The position numbers and the translations under genes were made by a program. The notes beneath the pieces are model-generated. The model saw only the letters and a program-made list of their open reading frames with translations, ran no database searches and was not told the origin of the DNA. A DNA stretch of 64,000 nt from Desulfobacteraceae bacterium (GTDB lineage: Bacteria > Desulfobacterota > Desulfobacteria > Desulfobacterales > Desulfobacteraceae): contig JADGEQ010000025.1 in NCBI GenBank assembly GCA_016744295.1, positions 1-64,000 of the forward strand, written 5' to 3'. Positions 39,353-47,711 of this stretch are shown in pieces. The stretch's first letter is position 1, and each line of letters begins with the position of its first letter.

Positions 39353-41311
39353 ATGAGAGTCCCGACCATCACCATATACAAACAAGCCACCTATCAGCTG
39401 AACCAGCTGAGCACAAGTGTAAACAAGGCCAATGAGGTGATCGGCAACACCGGCCAGATGAACGCTGCCTCGGATGACCCATCCGGCATGGCCCAGGTGC
39501 TGGACATCAATTCCACCATCTCTTGCCTGGATCAGTACCAGACCAATATTAACCAGGGCCAGGCCACACTGACGGCCGCCGAGACCGCCCTTGACGCCAT
39601 GGCAGACCAGTTATTGGAACTCAACCTTTTATGTTCCAAGCTGGCCAATGCATCGGCCAGCTCCCAGGAAAGGACCGATGCAGCCGACAGCATGCAGATT
39701 TACCTGGATCAGCTGATAGATCTTGCCAATACCGAGGCCTATGGCGGCTATGTTTTTGCAGGTGACCAGAATCAGGTGGCCCCGTTTACCTATGATGATC
39801 CTGATAATTCCACCCGTGTGACCTATGGGGGCAGTGATGATCCCACCTGGGTGAAGACAGGTCCGGACGTGGTTTTACCCATTGAATGCTGCGGTTGTGA
39901 TCTGTTTTATGAGGATGAGATCATCGTGGATGAAAGCAATAATACAATTGTTTTCCAAGAAGACCCGGGCACCGGAACGGAAAATATCCTGGTCATTGAG
40001 GCCACCATCCCCAGCGGCTCCTATACCCGGGAAGCGCTGGCGAAGATGGTTGAAAACACGTTGACCCAGGCTTCCCTGGAAAAGGGATATGGTGTGGGCT
40101 ATGAGGTGACCTATGATGGGACAGAAAATACCTTTTCCATGGGTACGAACGGAAAGTTTGACCCGGAAATGGTGACAACTCTGACAGCGGCACACACGGA
40201 CACGGTTTGGATCTCGAACATGAGCGTCAGCGGGGAGTTCCCGGATATGGAGATTGAAATTCTCAACCCCTCTACCCTGACCGAGTATACCCCGGACCCG
40301 GAAGGCACGGCACCTCTGACCCTGACCTATTCGGAAGAAAACAAAACCTGGACGGTTGAGAATGATCCCGGATACGGACTGGCAACCGAGATCGAGGGGG
40401 ATGGGCAGACTCTGGAGCTGGACCTGGACGACGACGGGGTGGCGGACATTCGCCTGGATCTCAACGGCAGTCCCGAAGAAGGGACCCGGGTTGCATTTGA
40501 TATTATCAAAGGGTTTGAAAACAACAGTATCCTGCCGGATCTGGGGGTTGACGATGATGCAATGGCCATTGAACCCGTCCGGAGCAGCGTTGCCGTGGCC
40601 GATACTTTTACAATTGTGCCAGGGGAAAACGACACCATCGATTTTGTCGAGACCCTGATCGGTGAATCCAGCGGGTCCACACAGCTCACAGCCGTTATTA
40701 AACCCGGCGATTACACAGACCCCGAATCCTATGCCATGGCTGTGGAAGATGCACTGGAAACCGCATCTGCCCAAAGTGGCAACCGGGTAAATTACGAAGT
40801 GATTTACAATGCCGACAACCAGAAATTTACCCTCCGGGAGGATACCGGCACGGGCCGTCAGCTTGAATCCTTTGACCTGCTATTTTCAACCGGTACCCAC
40901 AAGGATGCAAGTGCCGCCGCTGACCTGGGTTTTTACACCCAAGATATTCATTCAGGCCCGGTCAAAGGAGAAATTGCCACCTGGAGTATTTTCGACACCA
41001 TTTTTGATCTTGAACAGGCCCTGGCTGCAAATGATGTGGACAGTATTCAGCGAGCCATGATTCGCCTGGAAAACCATTACGAAAGCCTCACCAGCAGCAT
41101 TTCCTCGATGGGGACGGCCTATTCCGGCCTGACAACCGCGGAATCCAGGGCATCCAGTGCCGAAACCACCCTGACCATACAGCTTTCGGATATCCAGGAT
41201 ACAGATACCGTGGAAGCAATAATGAAACTCAATTCTGCCGAGACTGTGTACGAGGCAGCCTTAAGTTCCTGCGCCAGCATTATGGGGTTGAGTCTGGTGA
41301 ATTATATGTAG
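39353..41311 (+). CDS. flgL: flagellar hook-associated protein FlgL (HAP3), enlarged
   Basis: MRVPTITIYKQATYQLNQLSTSVNKANEVIGNTGQMNAASDDPSGMAQVL; C-term LSDIQDTDTVEAIMKLNSAETVYEAALSSCASIMGLSLVNYM. Confidence 0.95.
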   Translation: MRVPTITIYKQATYQLNQLSTSVNKANEVIGNTGQMNAASDDPSGMAQVLDINSTISCLDQYQTNINQGQATLTAAETALDAMADQLLELNLLCSKLANASASSQERTDAADSMQIYLDQLIDLANTEAYGGYVFAGDQNQVAPFTYDDPDNSTRVTYGGSDDPTWVKTGPDVVLPIECCGCDLFYEDEIIVDESNNTIVFQEDPGTGTENILVIEATIPSGSYTREALAKMVENTLTQASLEKGYGVGYEVTYDGTENTFSMGTNGKFDPEMVTTLTAAHTDTVWISNMSVSGEFPDMEIEILNPSTLTEYTPDPEGTAPLTLTYSEENKTWTVENDPGYGLATEIEGDGQTLELDLDDDGVADIRLDLNGSPEEGTRVAFDIIKGFENNSILPDLGVDDDAMAIEPVRSSVAVADTFTIVPGENDTIDFVETLIGESSGSTQLTAVIKPGDYTDPESYAMAVEDALETASAQSGNRVNYEVIYNADNQKFTLREDTGTGRQLESFDLLFSTGTHKDASAAADLGFYTQDIHSGPVKGEIATWSIFDTIFDLEQALAANDVDSIQRAMIRLENHYESLTSSISSMGTAYSGLTTAESRASSAETTLTIQLSDIQDTDTVEAIMKLNSAETVYEAALSSCASIMGLSLVNYM

Positions 41312-41330
41312 TGGGTTATATGCAAAAAAG

Positions 41331-41360
41331 AACCTCCTGTGGCTTTTGCCCCAGGAGGTT
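41331..41360 (-). terminator. terminator between convergent flgL and flagellin genes
   Basis: AACCTCCTGTGGC-TTTT-GCCCCAGGAGGTT; followed by CTTTTTTG on the minus strand (flagellin side). Confidence 0.75.
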
Positions 41361-41380
41361 GTCTGTTGTTCCTGCTTTAT

Positions 41381-44206
41381 CTACTGGAGCAGGCTCAAGA
41401 CGTTCTGGGAGGAGGCATTGGCCTGGCTCATGGCATAGGAACTTGTTTGCCCAAGGAGTTGAAGTCGTGTGAAATTGGCTGTTTCCTCTGCAAAGTCAAC
41501 GTCCCTGATGGTGGATTCTGCAGACTGGACATTGGTCTTGGTCACGGACAGGTTGGCGATGGTTGAGGTGAGCTGGTTCTGTACCGAACCCAGACTACTG
41601 CGGGTGGCGTCCAGATCCGCCAGTGCCGCGTCGGCAATGTCGATGGCAATCTGGGCATCGGCCTGGGTCATGACACTCAGGTCAGCCAGGGTCAGGCTCT
41701 CCTGGTCGGTCAGGTTCAATTCACCGGCACTTTCGCTGTTAATGATGAGTTCCGAACCTGCGGCAATGGTGCTGCCCGTTGTCAGGGTCATATTTTCTGA
41801 CAGCATCGTGTCCGCATTTACATAAAGATCTTCGGTGAGAACCGTACCCGCAGTCACCTCAACTTCACTGCCGCCGCCAGTGCTGAGTTCCGTATTCAGG
41901 GTCATGTCCTGACTGACGGTGGTGCCTGCCTTAAGCAGTGTATCCTGGGCCAGGGTGCTGCCGGCCTCCAGGGACATGGCGCTTTCCAGTTCCGCAACCT
42001 CACCAACGGTAATGGCTTCTTTCACCACAGAGCCTTCCGCCAGAACGGAACCACTCCCAAGGGTAGATCCGGATGTCATTTTTGTTTCAGCATAGGTGTT
42101 AAGGTTTCCGTTATCGCCGGTGACCGTGGTCGCATCACCAAGGGTAGAACCGGCCATGAGGACAGATCCGCCGGCAAGGTCCGATCCTATCCCAAGGGTC
42201 ATGGCCTCGGTCATTGTGGCATCATCCAGGGTGACAATGTCGTAGTCTGTTACTGCAATGTTCTGTCCTCCCAAGTCACTTCCTTTGGCGATGATAGATC
42301 CTTCGAGAAGGGTGGCGCCATTGGCTGTGGTGGTAAGATCATTTGTAATGGTCTGGGTTCCCTTGAGGATGTATTCGGTATCTCCGTCAATGGTATCTCC
42401 GTCCCTAAGGGTGCCGTTGGTGGTCACCAGGGTGGGGCCGCTGTATGTGCCGTCGGCGATTTCCACGGTGGAACCGTCCGCCAGGGTGCTCCCGGCCACC
42501 AGCGTGACTGCGTTGTTGGTGAGGTCGGCACCAGCGCCCGCCGTAACCAGGGCATCGGAACCAGTGACACCCGTCAGAGCGGCAGAAGGATCCGATGTAT
42601 CGTCCCAGGTCACCCCGATTTCTATATCCGCCCCCATGACACTGCCCTGGGCCAGGGTAGAGCCGGCGGCAATGGCAGAATCGTCGGACAGGGTGATGTC
42701 CTCGGTGATGGTCAGATCACTGGTGAGGGTGACATCCGTGGTCAGGGTTGTGCCTGCCGTATAGGTGGTGGTGCCATCCGTAAAGGTCGAGGTGATCGTA
42801 GTGCCCGCCCCCAGGATCGATCCGGCCCCCAGGATCGAGCCGGTGGTTACCAGCATCTCCTGATTCAAGGCTGTGGTATCCGGACCGGCAGCGGCTGTGT
42901 TACCGCCTACCTGAACGGAGCCGCCCAGCACTGTCCCCTGGGCCAGTTTAGAGCCGGCCCCCAGGGTGGAACCCTGGACCAACTCATATTCGGACAGGCT
43001 ATCTTCGACGGTAACATTCACCACAGCATCCCCGCCCACCACTGTGCCGAGGGCCAGTATTGACCCTGTTTCAATGGTAGAGCCGGCTGCCAGGTTGCTG
43101 TCGCCAATGGTTTCCAGGTCAGCGCTCAGGGTGATGGCATCTCCGGTACCGCCGCTGCTGGTGCCTTCGATGTTGAACTGACTTGATCCTGACTGGGTCA
43201 GGCTGATATACCCGATGGTGGACAGGTCGCCTGCCGACTGGCTGCCGAAAACTTCCCCGGTATCACCGGATACTGCGATGGCCCGTCCGTCACTGGAGGT
43301 CAGGGTCAGGGTGCCATTGGTATCCCGGCTGGCCGTCACACCGGTTTCGGTAGTCTGGTCATTGATGGCCGTGACCAGGGCGGAATCAGAATCACCATTG
43401 CTCACATTAATAGCGCCGATTTTTACGCCGTTGATGGAAAAATCCGATCCGGTGGCCCCTTCCTGTATGGGCGCATCTGTGGTGCTTTGAACTACAGCCA
43501 GGGCGCTGATACCGGTGAGATAGGTCTGGGTGTTGATCTCATCGGCCAGGGCACCCATCCCGTTCTCCGCCGAGTTGTTCTGAAGAATCTCGACGCTTTC
43601 TAACTCGACCGCTTCTCCTGTAATGGACGAGGTGATCGTGAGCTGAACCTCGCCGCCCTCTTCGTTGTCCAGCGCCAGATTGGCAGTGGAGATGTGGCCG
43701 GTATTGGTCGACTCTGTCGAAGCGATATCTATGGTGGCGGTTTGATTGGCAGAGGACCCCACCTGCAATTGCTTGTTGGAAAATTCGCCATTGAGCAATT
43801 GCTGGCCGTTATAGGATGTTGTCTCTGCAATGGTGTCCAGTTCCTCCATCAGCTTGTCTATATCCGCCTGAATCGCTGCCCTGGTATCTGCGGTCTGGCC
43901 GTCGGATGCTGCCTGTATTGCCTTTGTCTTGATGGTATTGACAATATTGATGGACTCTTCCAGGGCACCGTCAGCAATCTGAACAATGGACACCCCTTCG
44001 TTGGCATTCTGTATACCCTGTCCGATTCCCAGGTGCTGGGACCTAAGGGAATCCGCAATGGTCATACCCGAGGCATCGTCCGCGGCCCTGTTAATTCTAA
44101 GTCCTGTGGACAGTCTTTCCAGGGATGTGCTCATTGCATTGTCGTTTGAGAGCATGTTTCGATGAGCGGTCAGTGAAGCAACGTTGGTATTAAGTGTTAA
44201 ACTCAT
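41381..44206 (-). CDS. fliC: flagellin, giant (941 aa) with repetitive central region
   Basis: N-term MSLTLNTNVASLTAHRNMLSNDNAMSTSLERLSTGLRINRAADDASGMTIADSLRSQ; C-term LGQTSSYAMSQANASSQNVLSLLQ. Confidence 0.97.
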   Translation of the reverse strand: MSLTLNTNVASLTAHRNMLSNDNAMSTSLERLSTGLRINRAADDASGMTIADSLRSQHLGIGQGIQNANEGVSIVQIADGALEESINIVNTIKTKAIQAASDGQTADTRAAIQADIDKLMEELDTIAETTSYNGQQLLNGEFSNKQLQVGSSANQTATIDIASTESTNTGHISTANLALDNEEGGEVQLTITSSITGEAVELESVEILQNNSAENGMGALADEINTQTYLTGISALAVVQSTTDAPIQEGATGSDFSINGVKIGAINVSNGDSDSALVTAINDQTTETGVTASRDTNGTLTLTSSDGRAIAVSGDTGEVFGSQSAGDLSTIGYISLTQSGSSQFNIEGTSSGGTGDAITLSADLETIGDSNLAAGSTIETGSILALGTVVGGDAVVNVTVEDSLSEYELVQGSTLGAGSKLAQGTVLGGSVQVGGNTAAAGPDTTALNQEMLVTTGSILGAGSILGAGTTITSTFTDGTTTYTAGTTLTTDVTLTSDLTITEDITLSDDSAIAAGSTLAQGSVMGADIEIGVTWDDTSDPSAALTGVTGSDALVTAGAGADLTNNAVTLVAGSTLADGSTVEIADGTYSGPTLVTTNGTLRDGDTIDGDTEYILKGTQTITNDLTTTANGATLLEGSIIAKGSDLGGQNIAVTDYDIVTLDDATMTEAMTLGIGSDLAGGSVLMAGSTLGDATTVTGDNGNLNTYAETKMTSGSTLGSGSVLAEGSVVKEAITVGEVAELESAMSLEAGSTLAQDTLLKAGTTVSQDMTLNTELSTGGGSEVEVTAGTVLTEDLYVNADTMLSENMTLTTGSTIAAGSELIINSESAGELNLTDQESLTLADLSVMTQADAQIAIDIADAALADLDATRSSLGSVQNQLTSTIANLSVTKTNVQSAESTIRDVDFAEETANFTRLQLLGQTSSYAMSQANASSQNVLSLLQ

Positions 44207-44342
44207 GTTTTTTTCCTCCGTGAAATTGGATCGAGTGGTGAAGACATCATTGTCGTTTCACCTGTTATTACACTCGATAGGTTCTTAGTGTACATTGGTT
44301 TGGCGGTAGCTACCCGCACGGATCAATCCGTTCTTGAACCTG

Positions 44343-44370
44343 GTATCGTGAGTGTTCAAGTGTTTCTTTA
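44343..44370 (-). promoter_or_regulatory. candidate sigma28 (FliA) promoter of the flagellin gene
   Basis: Minus strand TAAA-N16-CACGATAC, compared with sigma28 TAAA-N15-GCCGATAA. Confidence 0.45.
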
Positions 44371-44689
44371 GCTGGTAAAGTTAGTCAAAAAAGTGAAGAG
44401 ATATAAGTCTCAATCAATTGGTTCGCAGAGGTTTTAACCTGCTATTGGCTTTGTTGTTTTTTTCTAGGAAACAATCCATTGAGATTTTACAAAAATAAAA
44501 TATTGATTTTTGTGTCTTTTTTTCAGGATGCTTTCCACTATCCCCCCCCCCCTTTTTTTTGGGGGGGGGCATGAATATGCCGGGACCCGGCAGCCAGGGT
44601 AAAAATAATGGATGGTTAGCCTCCTGGCGCCGGGAAACACTGGTGTTCTCCCGGTAAGCTCTGGATAGGGAAGAGGAAGGCGGGCAGGC

Positions 44690-45619
44690 CTATACCCTTA
44701 CTTCTGGCTTTTGCCTGAAACTGTTGGGGAAATGGGTATGATGGCTCTTCAGGGCCTGGTGGGGGGTTTGCTGTTTTAACGCGCCGAGGGTGAACAGAGC
44801 ATTATACTGATCGATCTGCCCGGCAAACTCAACATTGGAAGACCAGGGAAAATTCCAGGAGATCCGGGTCTCACTGTTATTGAGGGAGATGCAGGTTTCT
44901 TTAAGTTTTTGAATGGTTTTGGGGTACTGGTCCTCGAGATGATGGGCGATAATCTTGTCTGACCGGCACTGGCTCTCCACCATCATGTTCTGGTGAGGGC
45001 ACTGCTCGGTGTCTAGGCCAGGGGTCAGTACAACGGGATCCTGGTAGATGACGCCCAGAATCTTTAAGGGAAACTTGCGGATATGCCGGGACAAAAATTC
45101 CGAACCGGAAAGGGATAGTTCTGCATTGAAAACCCTGAAGGAGCAGTCCAGAAGGGTATGTAGACAGAGCGGGCCAACTGGACCGAAAAATCCGGGAATC
45201 TGGAAACAGGTATAATAAAAATAGGTGCCAGTGTAGTCCTTGATATCATAGGGAACTGCATGACACAGGGGGGGCAGTCTTGAGATCTCATACCGCTTCA
45301 GGCAGCGGTTCAGGCTGGCTCTGGAACAATCAATGCCGAGAAAGGATTCAATGATTTTATGGAGGTCGTCCAGCCCGGCCCGGGTGGCCAGACGGCATAG
45401 AACAATCTTAACTTCATCCATGGGGGAAAGCGCTTTGTTGAGGTGGTTGGGGGCATGGGAGCGGTCAAATACATTGGACCGCTTCCGCCAACGCCGCACC
45501 GTGGTCTTGCTGACCCCTATTTTTTCTGCCAGCTGGGCCACACTGATGTTGGGGTTGTTCTGAATAAATGCTCGGTGTGCAGGTGTGGTGGTGGCGTTCT
45601 TATGAAGGTGAATTTTCAT
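44690..45619 (-). CDS. degenerate or domesticated IS481-family transposase-like protein
   Basis: HKNATTTPAHRAFIQ...VSKTTVRRWRKRSNVFDRSHAPNHL and C-term TPHQALKSHH match IS481-type proteins, but the TDNG and QTNGxVER motifs are not intact. Confidence 0.7.
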   Translation of the reverse strand: MKIHLHKNATTTPAHRAFIQNNPNISVAQLAEKIGVSKTTVRRWRKRSNVFDRSHAPNHLNKALSPMDEVKIVLCRLATRAGLDDLHKIIESFLGIDCSRASLNRCLKRYEISRLPPLCHAVPYDIKDYTGTYFYYTCFQIPGFFGPVGPLCLHTLLDCSFRVFNAELSLSGSEFLSRHIRKFPLKILGVIYQDPVVLTPGLDTEQCPHQNMMVESQCRSDKIIAHHLEDQYPKTIQKLKETCISLNNSETRISWNFPWSSNVEFAGQIDQYNALFTLGALKQQTPHQALKSHHTHFPNSFRQKPEVRV

Positions 45620-45745
45620 TTTGTTACCCTTTTAGCTAAAGTTCTTTTTTATACTATCCGATGAGCTATTTCTATCTAAGAGCAGAATGCGTGCCCACTA
45701 TGTATGTTCTTTAATTTTAAGTGGTTAGGTACAAACAAGCCTGGA

Positions 45746-45788
45746 ATTTACCCCATGGGGGATTCATGCTTTACGCCATGGGGTAAAT
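45746..45788. repeat. perfect 13-bp inverted repeat upstream of the ECF operon
   Basis: ATTTACCCCATGG-N17-CCATGGGGTAAAT. Confidence 0.85.
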
Positions 45789-45897
45789 CAGACAAAATTT
45801 TATCAAATGGTGTAAAATATGGACGATGGCAAAAAAAATGCGCTGGATTATTACGGCTCGTTCGTTGATATAAATGAATACTTCAAGGAGGTACGGT

Positions 45898-46314
45898 ATG
45901 AAATGCAAGGATGCACACGGAATGATGAATGCCTGGGTTGATGGAGAACTGTCCCCGGACAAAAGAACGGTTTTGGAACTTCACCTTGTCAGCTGCAGCT
46001 CCTGTTCGGCACAGGCAGAAGAACTGAGCCGCCTGACCGCTCTCTTGAGAACCTGCCCCCCGGACCTTCCTTCTGCAGGTCTGAAGGAAAAAACCTTGTC
46101 CCTGTTTCTCAAGGAAACAGGCTCCAAGAAAGTGTCCTGTGGGGGGGCTGGTTTCGGTTGGGGAACGCATGCGGCCATGATGGCAAGTGTGCTGATCGGT
46201 CTTGGAATCGGCTGTCAACTGGGAGCCGGGTGGAACTACGTCCAGTTGTCGGATCAATATAGCATTACCGAATTTCTCTTTTCTGCGGGAGACTTGCTGT
46301 CATCATGGGCGTAA
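45898..46314 (+). CDS. anti-sigma factor with zinc-finger-like N-terminus and one TM segment
   Basis: MKCKDAHGMMNAWVDGELSPDKRTVLELHLVSCSSCSAQAEEL (zf-HC2-like), TM segment, AAGGAGGT ribosome-binding site. Confidence 0.85.
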   Translation: MKCKDAHGMMNAWVDGELSPDKRTVLELHLVSCSSCSAQAEELSRLTALLRTCPPDLPSAGLKEKTLSLFLKETGSKKVSCGGAGFGWGTHAAMMASVLIGLGIGCQLGAGWNYVQLSDQYSITEFLFSAGDLLSSWA

Positions 46315-46814
46315 TATCTTGGAAAAAAGGGGGATGGGTGTTGTTGTTTTTTTCCCTCGCACTGAATATCGGATTTGTCTTTACTGCCGCGAACCAAAAA
46401 GTGGGGGCTGGTTTTTACCCGCTGTCAAGACTGAGGGGGCCGGGAGGTATTAGAGGACCTGGAGGACCGGCTTTGGAATCCCTGGACAGAATGGATCTGG
46501 CCGAGGGGGTTAAAAAAAAGGTAACAGAATCCTTAAAGCAAATGCGTACCGATCACCGGAAATTTGTCAAACTGCTTTTCAAGGAAGAGGAAAAAGTGCT
46601 GATGTTGATAAGCCGGCCAGGAAACATAGATCTGGATATGGTCTCCCCCGTGATTGAGTCATACACCCAGATCTCAAAAAAAAGCGCCCTGAACAAGGCC
46701 GGATACATTATCGAAGTTCGAAATTTGCTTGGAAGTGAAAAAATGTTGTATCTTATTTCGGAAATAAAAAAGGATTTCAGAAAGAGGAAGCCCAAGGGTA
46801 GACCGCAAGATTGA
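46305..46814 (+). CDS. periplasmic heavy-metal-sensor/Spy-CpxP-like protein, membrane-anchored
   Basis: N-terminal TM, then LTExxLKQMRTDHRKFVKLLFKEEEKVLMLIS-type helical segments; lies between anti-sigma and sigma genes. Confidence 0.65.
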   Translation: MGVISWKKGGWVLLFFSLALNIGFVFTAANQKVGAGFYPLSRLRGPGGIRGPGGPALESLDRMDLAEGVKKKVTESLKQMRTDHRKFVKLLFKEEEKVLMLISRPGNIDLDMVSPVIESYTQISKKSALNKAGYIIEVRNLLGSEKMLYLISEIKKDFRKRKPKGRPQD

Positions 46815-47356
46815 TTTTTTTTGATCTCTATAAAAACAAATCTGATGCTGATTTGATTGCCCTGATTTCGAAGGGGGACAGGGGCGCATTCCAAGAGATT
46901 TTAAACCGATATCAAGCTGCGGTATATGGTTTTGCTTTCAGCTTCCTGAAGGATGCCCAGGAAGCTGAAGATATCTCCCAGGAGGTCTTTCTCCGGCTTT
47001 ACCGTACAGCAGAGTCCTATCGCAGCTTTGCCGCCTTGCGGACCTACCTGTTCCGAATTACCCGTAACCTGTGTATTGACCATTTGCGGAAAATGCGGCC
47101 GGAAACAATGACAGATCCGCCCGAAGCCGTGGGCGCAAAGACTCCCCTAAGCCAGCTTTGTGCATGTGAACTAAAAAAACAGATCGATCTTACCCTTTCA
47201 GGGCTCCCGGAAAACCAGCGGGCTGCCATTTACCTGCGTCATGAGCAGGGGATGAGCTACAGGGAAATTTCAAAAACACTGGGAGTGACACTGCATGCTG
47301 TTGAATCTCTTCTAACACGCGCTAGGAAGGCATTTCGCAGCAAGTTTAAATTTTAA
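46811..47356 (+). CDS. ECF-type RNA polymerase sigma factor (TTG start)
   Basis: LNRYQAAVYGFAFSFLKDAQEAEDISQEVFLRLYR; GMSYREISKTLGVTLHAVESLLTRARKAFRSKF. Confidence 0.94.
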   Translation: MIFFDLYKNKSDADLIALISKGDRGAFQEILNRYQAAVYGFAFSFLKDAQEAEDISQEVFLRLYRTAESYRSFAALRTYLFRITRNLCIDHLRKMRPETMTDPPEAVGAKTPLSQLCACELKKQIDLTLSGLPENQRAAIYLRHEQGMSYREISKTLGVTLHAVESLLTRARKAFRSKFKF

Positions 47357-47458
47357 TTTTGCCCCATACAAAATTTATTCCGCCGGTTTTGTCAGGCTCA
47401 TTCGTATTACTAATTAGTAGAAATAGATTTGTGATTTTGAGCTATAGTGAGGGGCAAA

Positions 47459-47620
47459 ATGAGAAGTAAGCTAAAAAGAAAATCCATCATCGAAACACCA
47501 TGGATCTGGTCGGAAATGAACCTTTTACTGTTATCCCCGGCAGCAGCAGCTTTCCTGACCCATGGTGACACTCACTCGGTCGAGGGCGTGTCAAATGACA
47601 ACACTGTTTACCCTGAATAG
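47459..47620 (+). CDS. small 53-aa ORF (MRSKLKRKSIIETPWIWSEMNLLLLSPAAAAFLTHGDTHSVEGVSNDNTVYPE)
   Basis: ATG preceded by GTGAGGGG; downstream of the ECF operon; not in the supplied ORF track (too short). Confidence 0.3.
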   Translation: MRSKLKRKSIIETPWIWSEMNLLLLSPAAAAFLTHGDTHSVEGVSNDNTVYPE

Positions 47621-47711
47621 TTCTTATTCACTACCCATCAAACTAAATTTTTATGTCGGGAAGGATGCTTGATTTTAGCCCGACCGGTGCATCATTTGAG
47701 AGTTAAGAACA

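Noticed and set aside
39875-40774. 299-aa minus-strand ORF antisense to flgL
   Set aside because: Shadow ORF opposite a clear FlgL gene; no start context or recognisable motif.
42258-43490. Plus-strand ORFs antisense to flagellin
   Set aside because: Arise from the repetitive flagellin sequence; no independent support.
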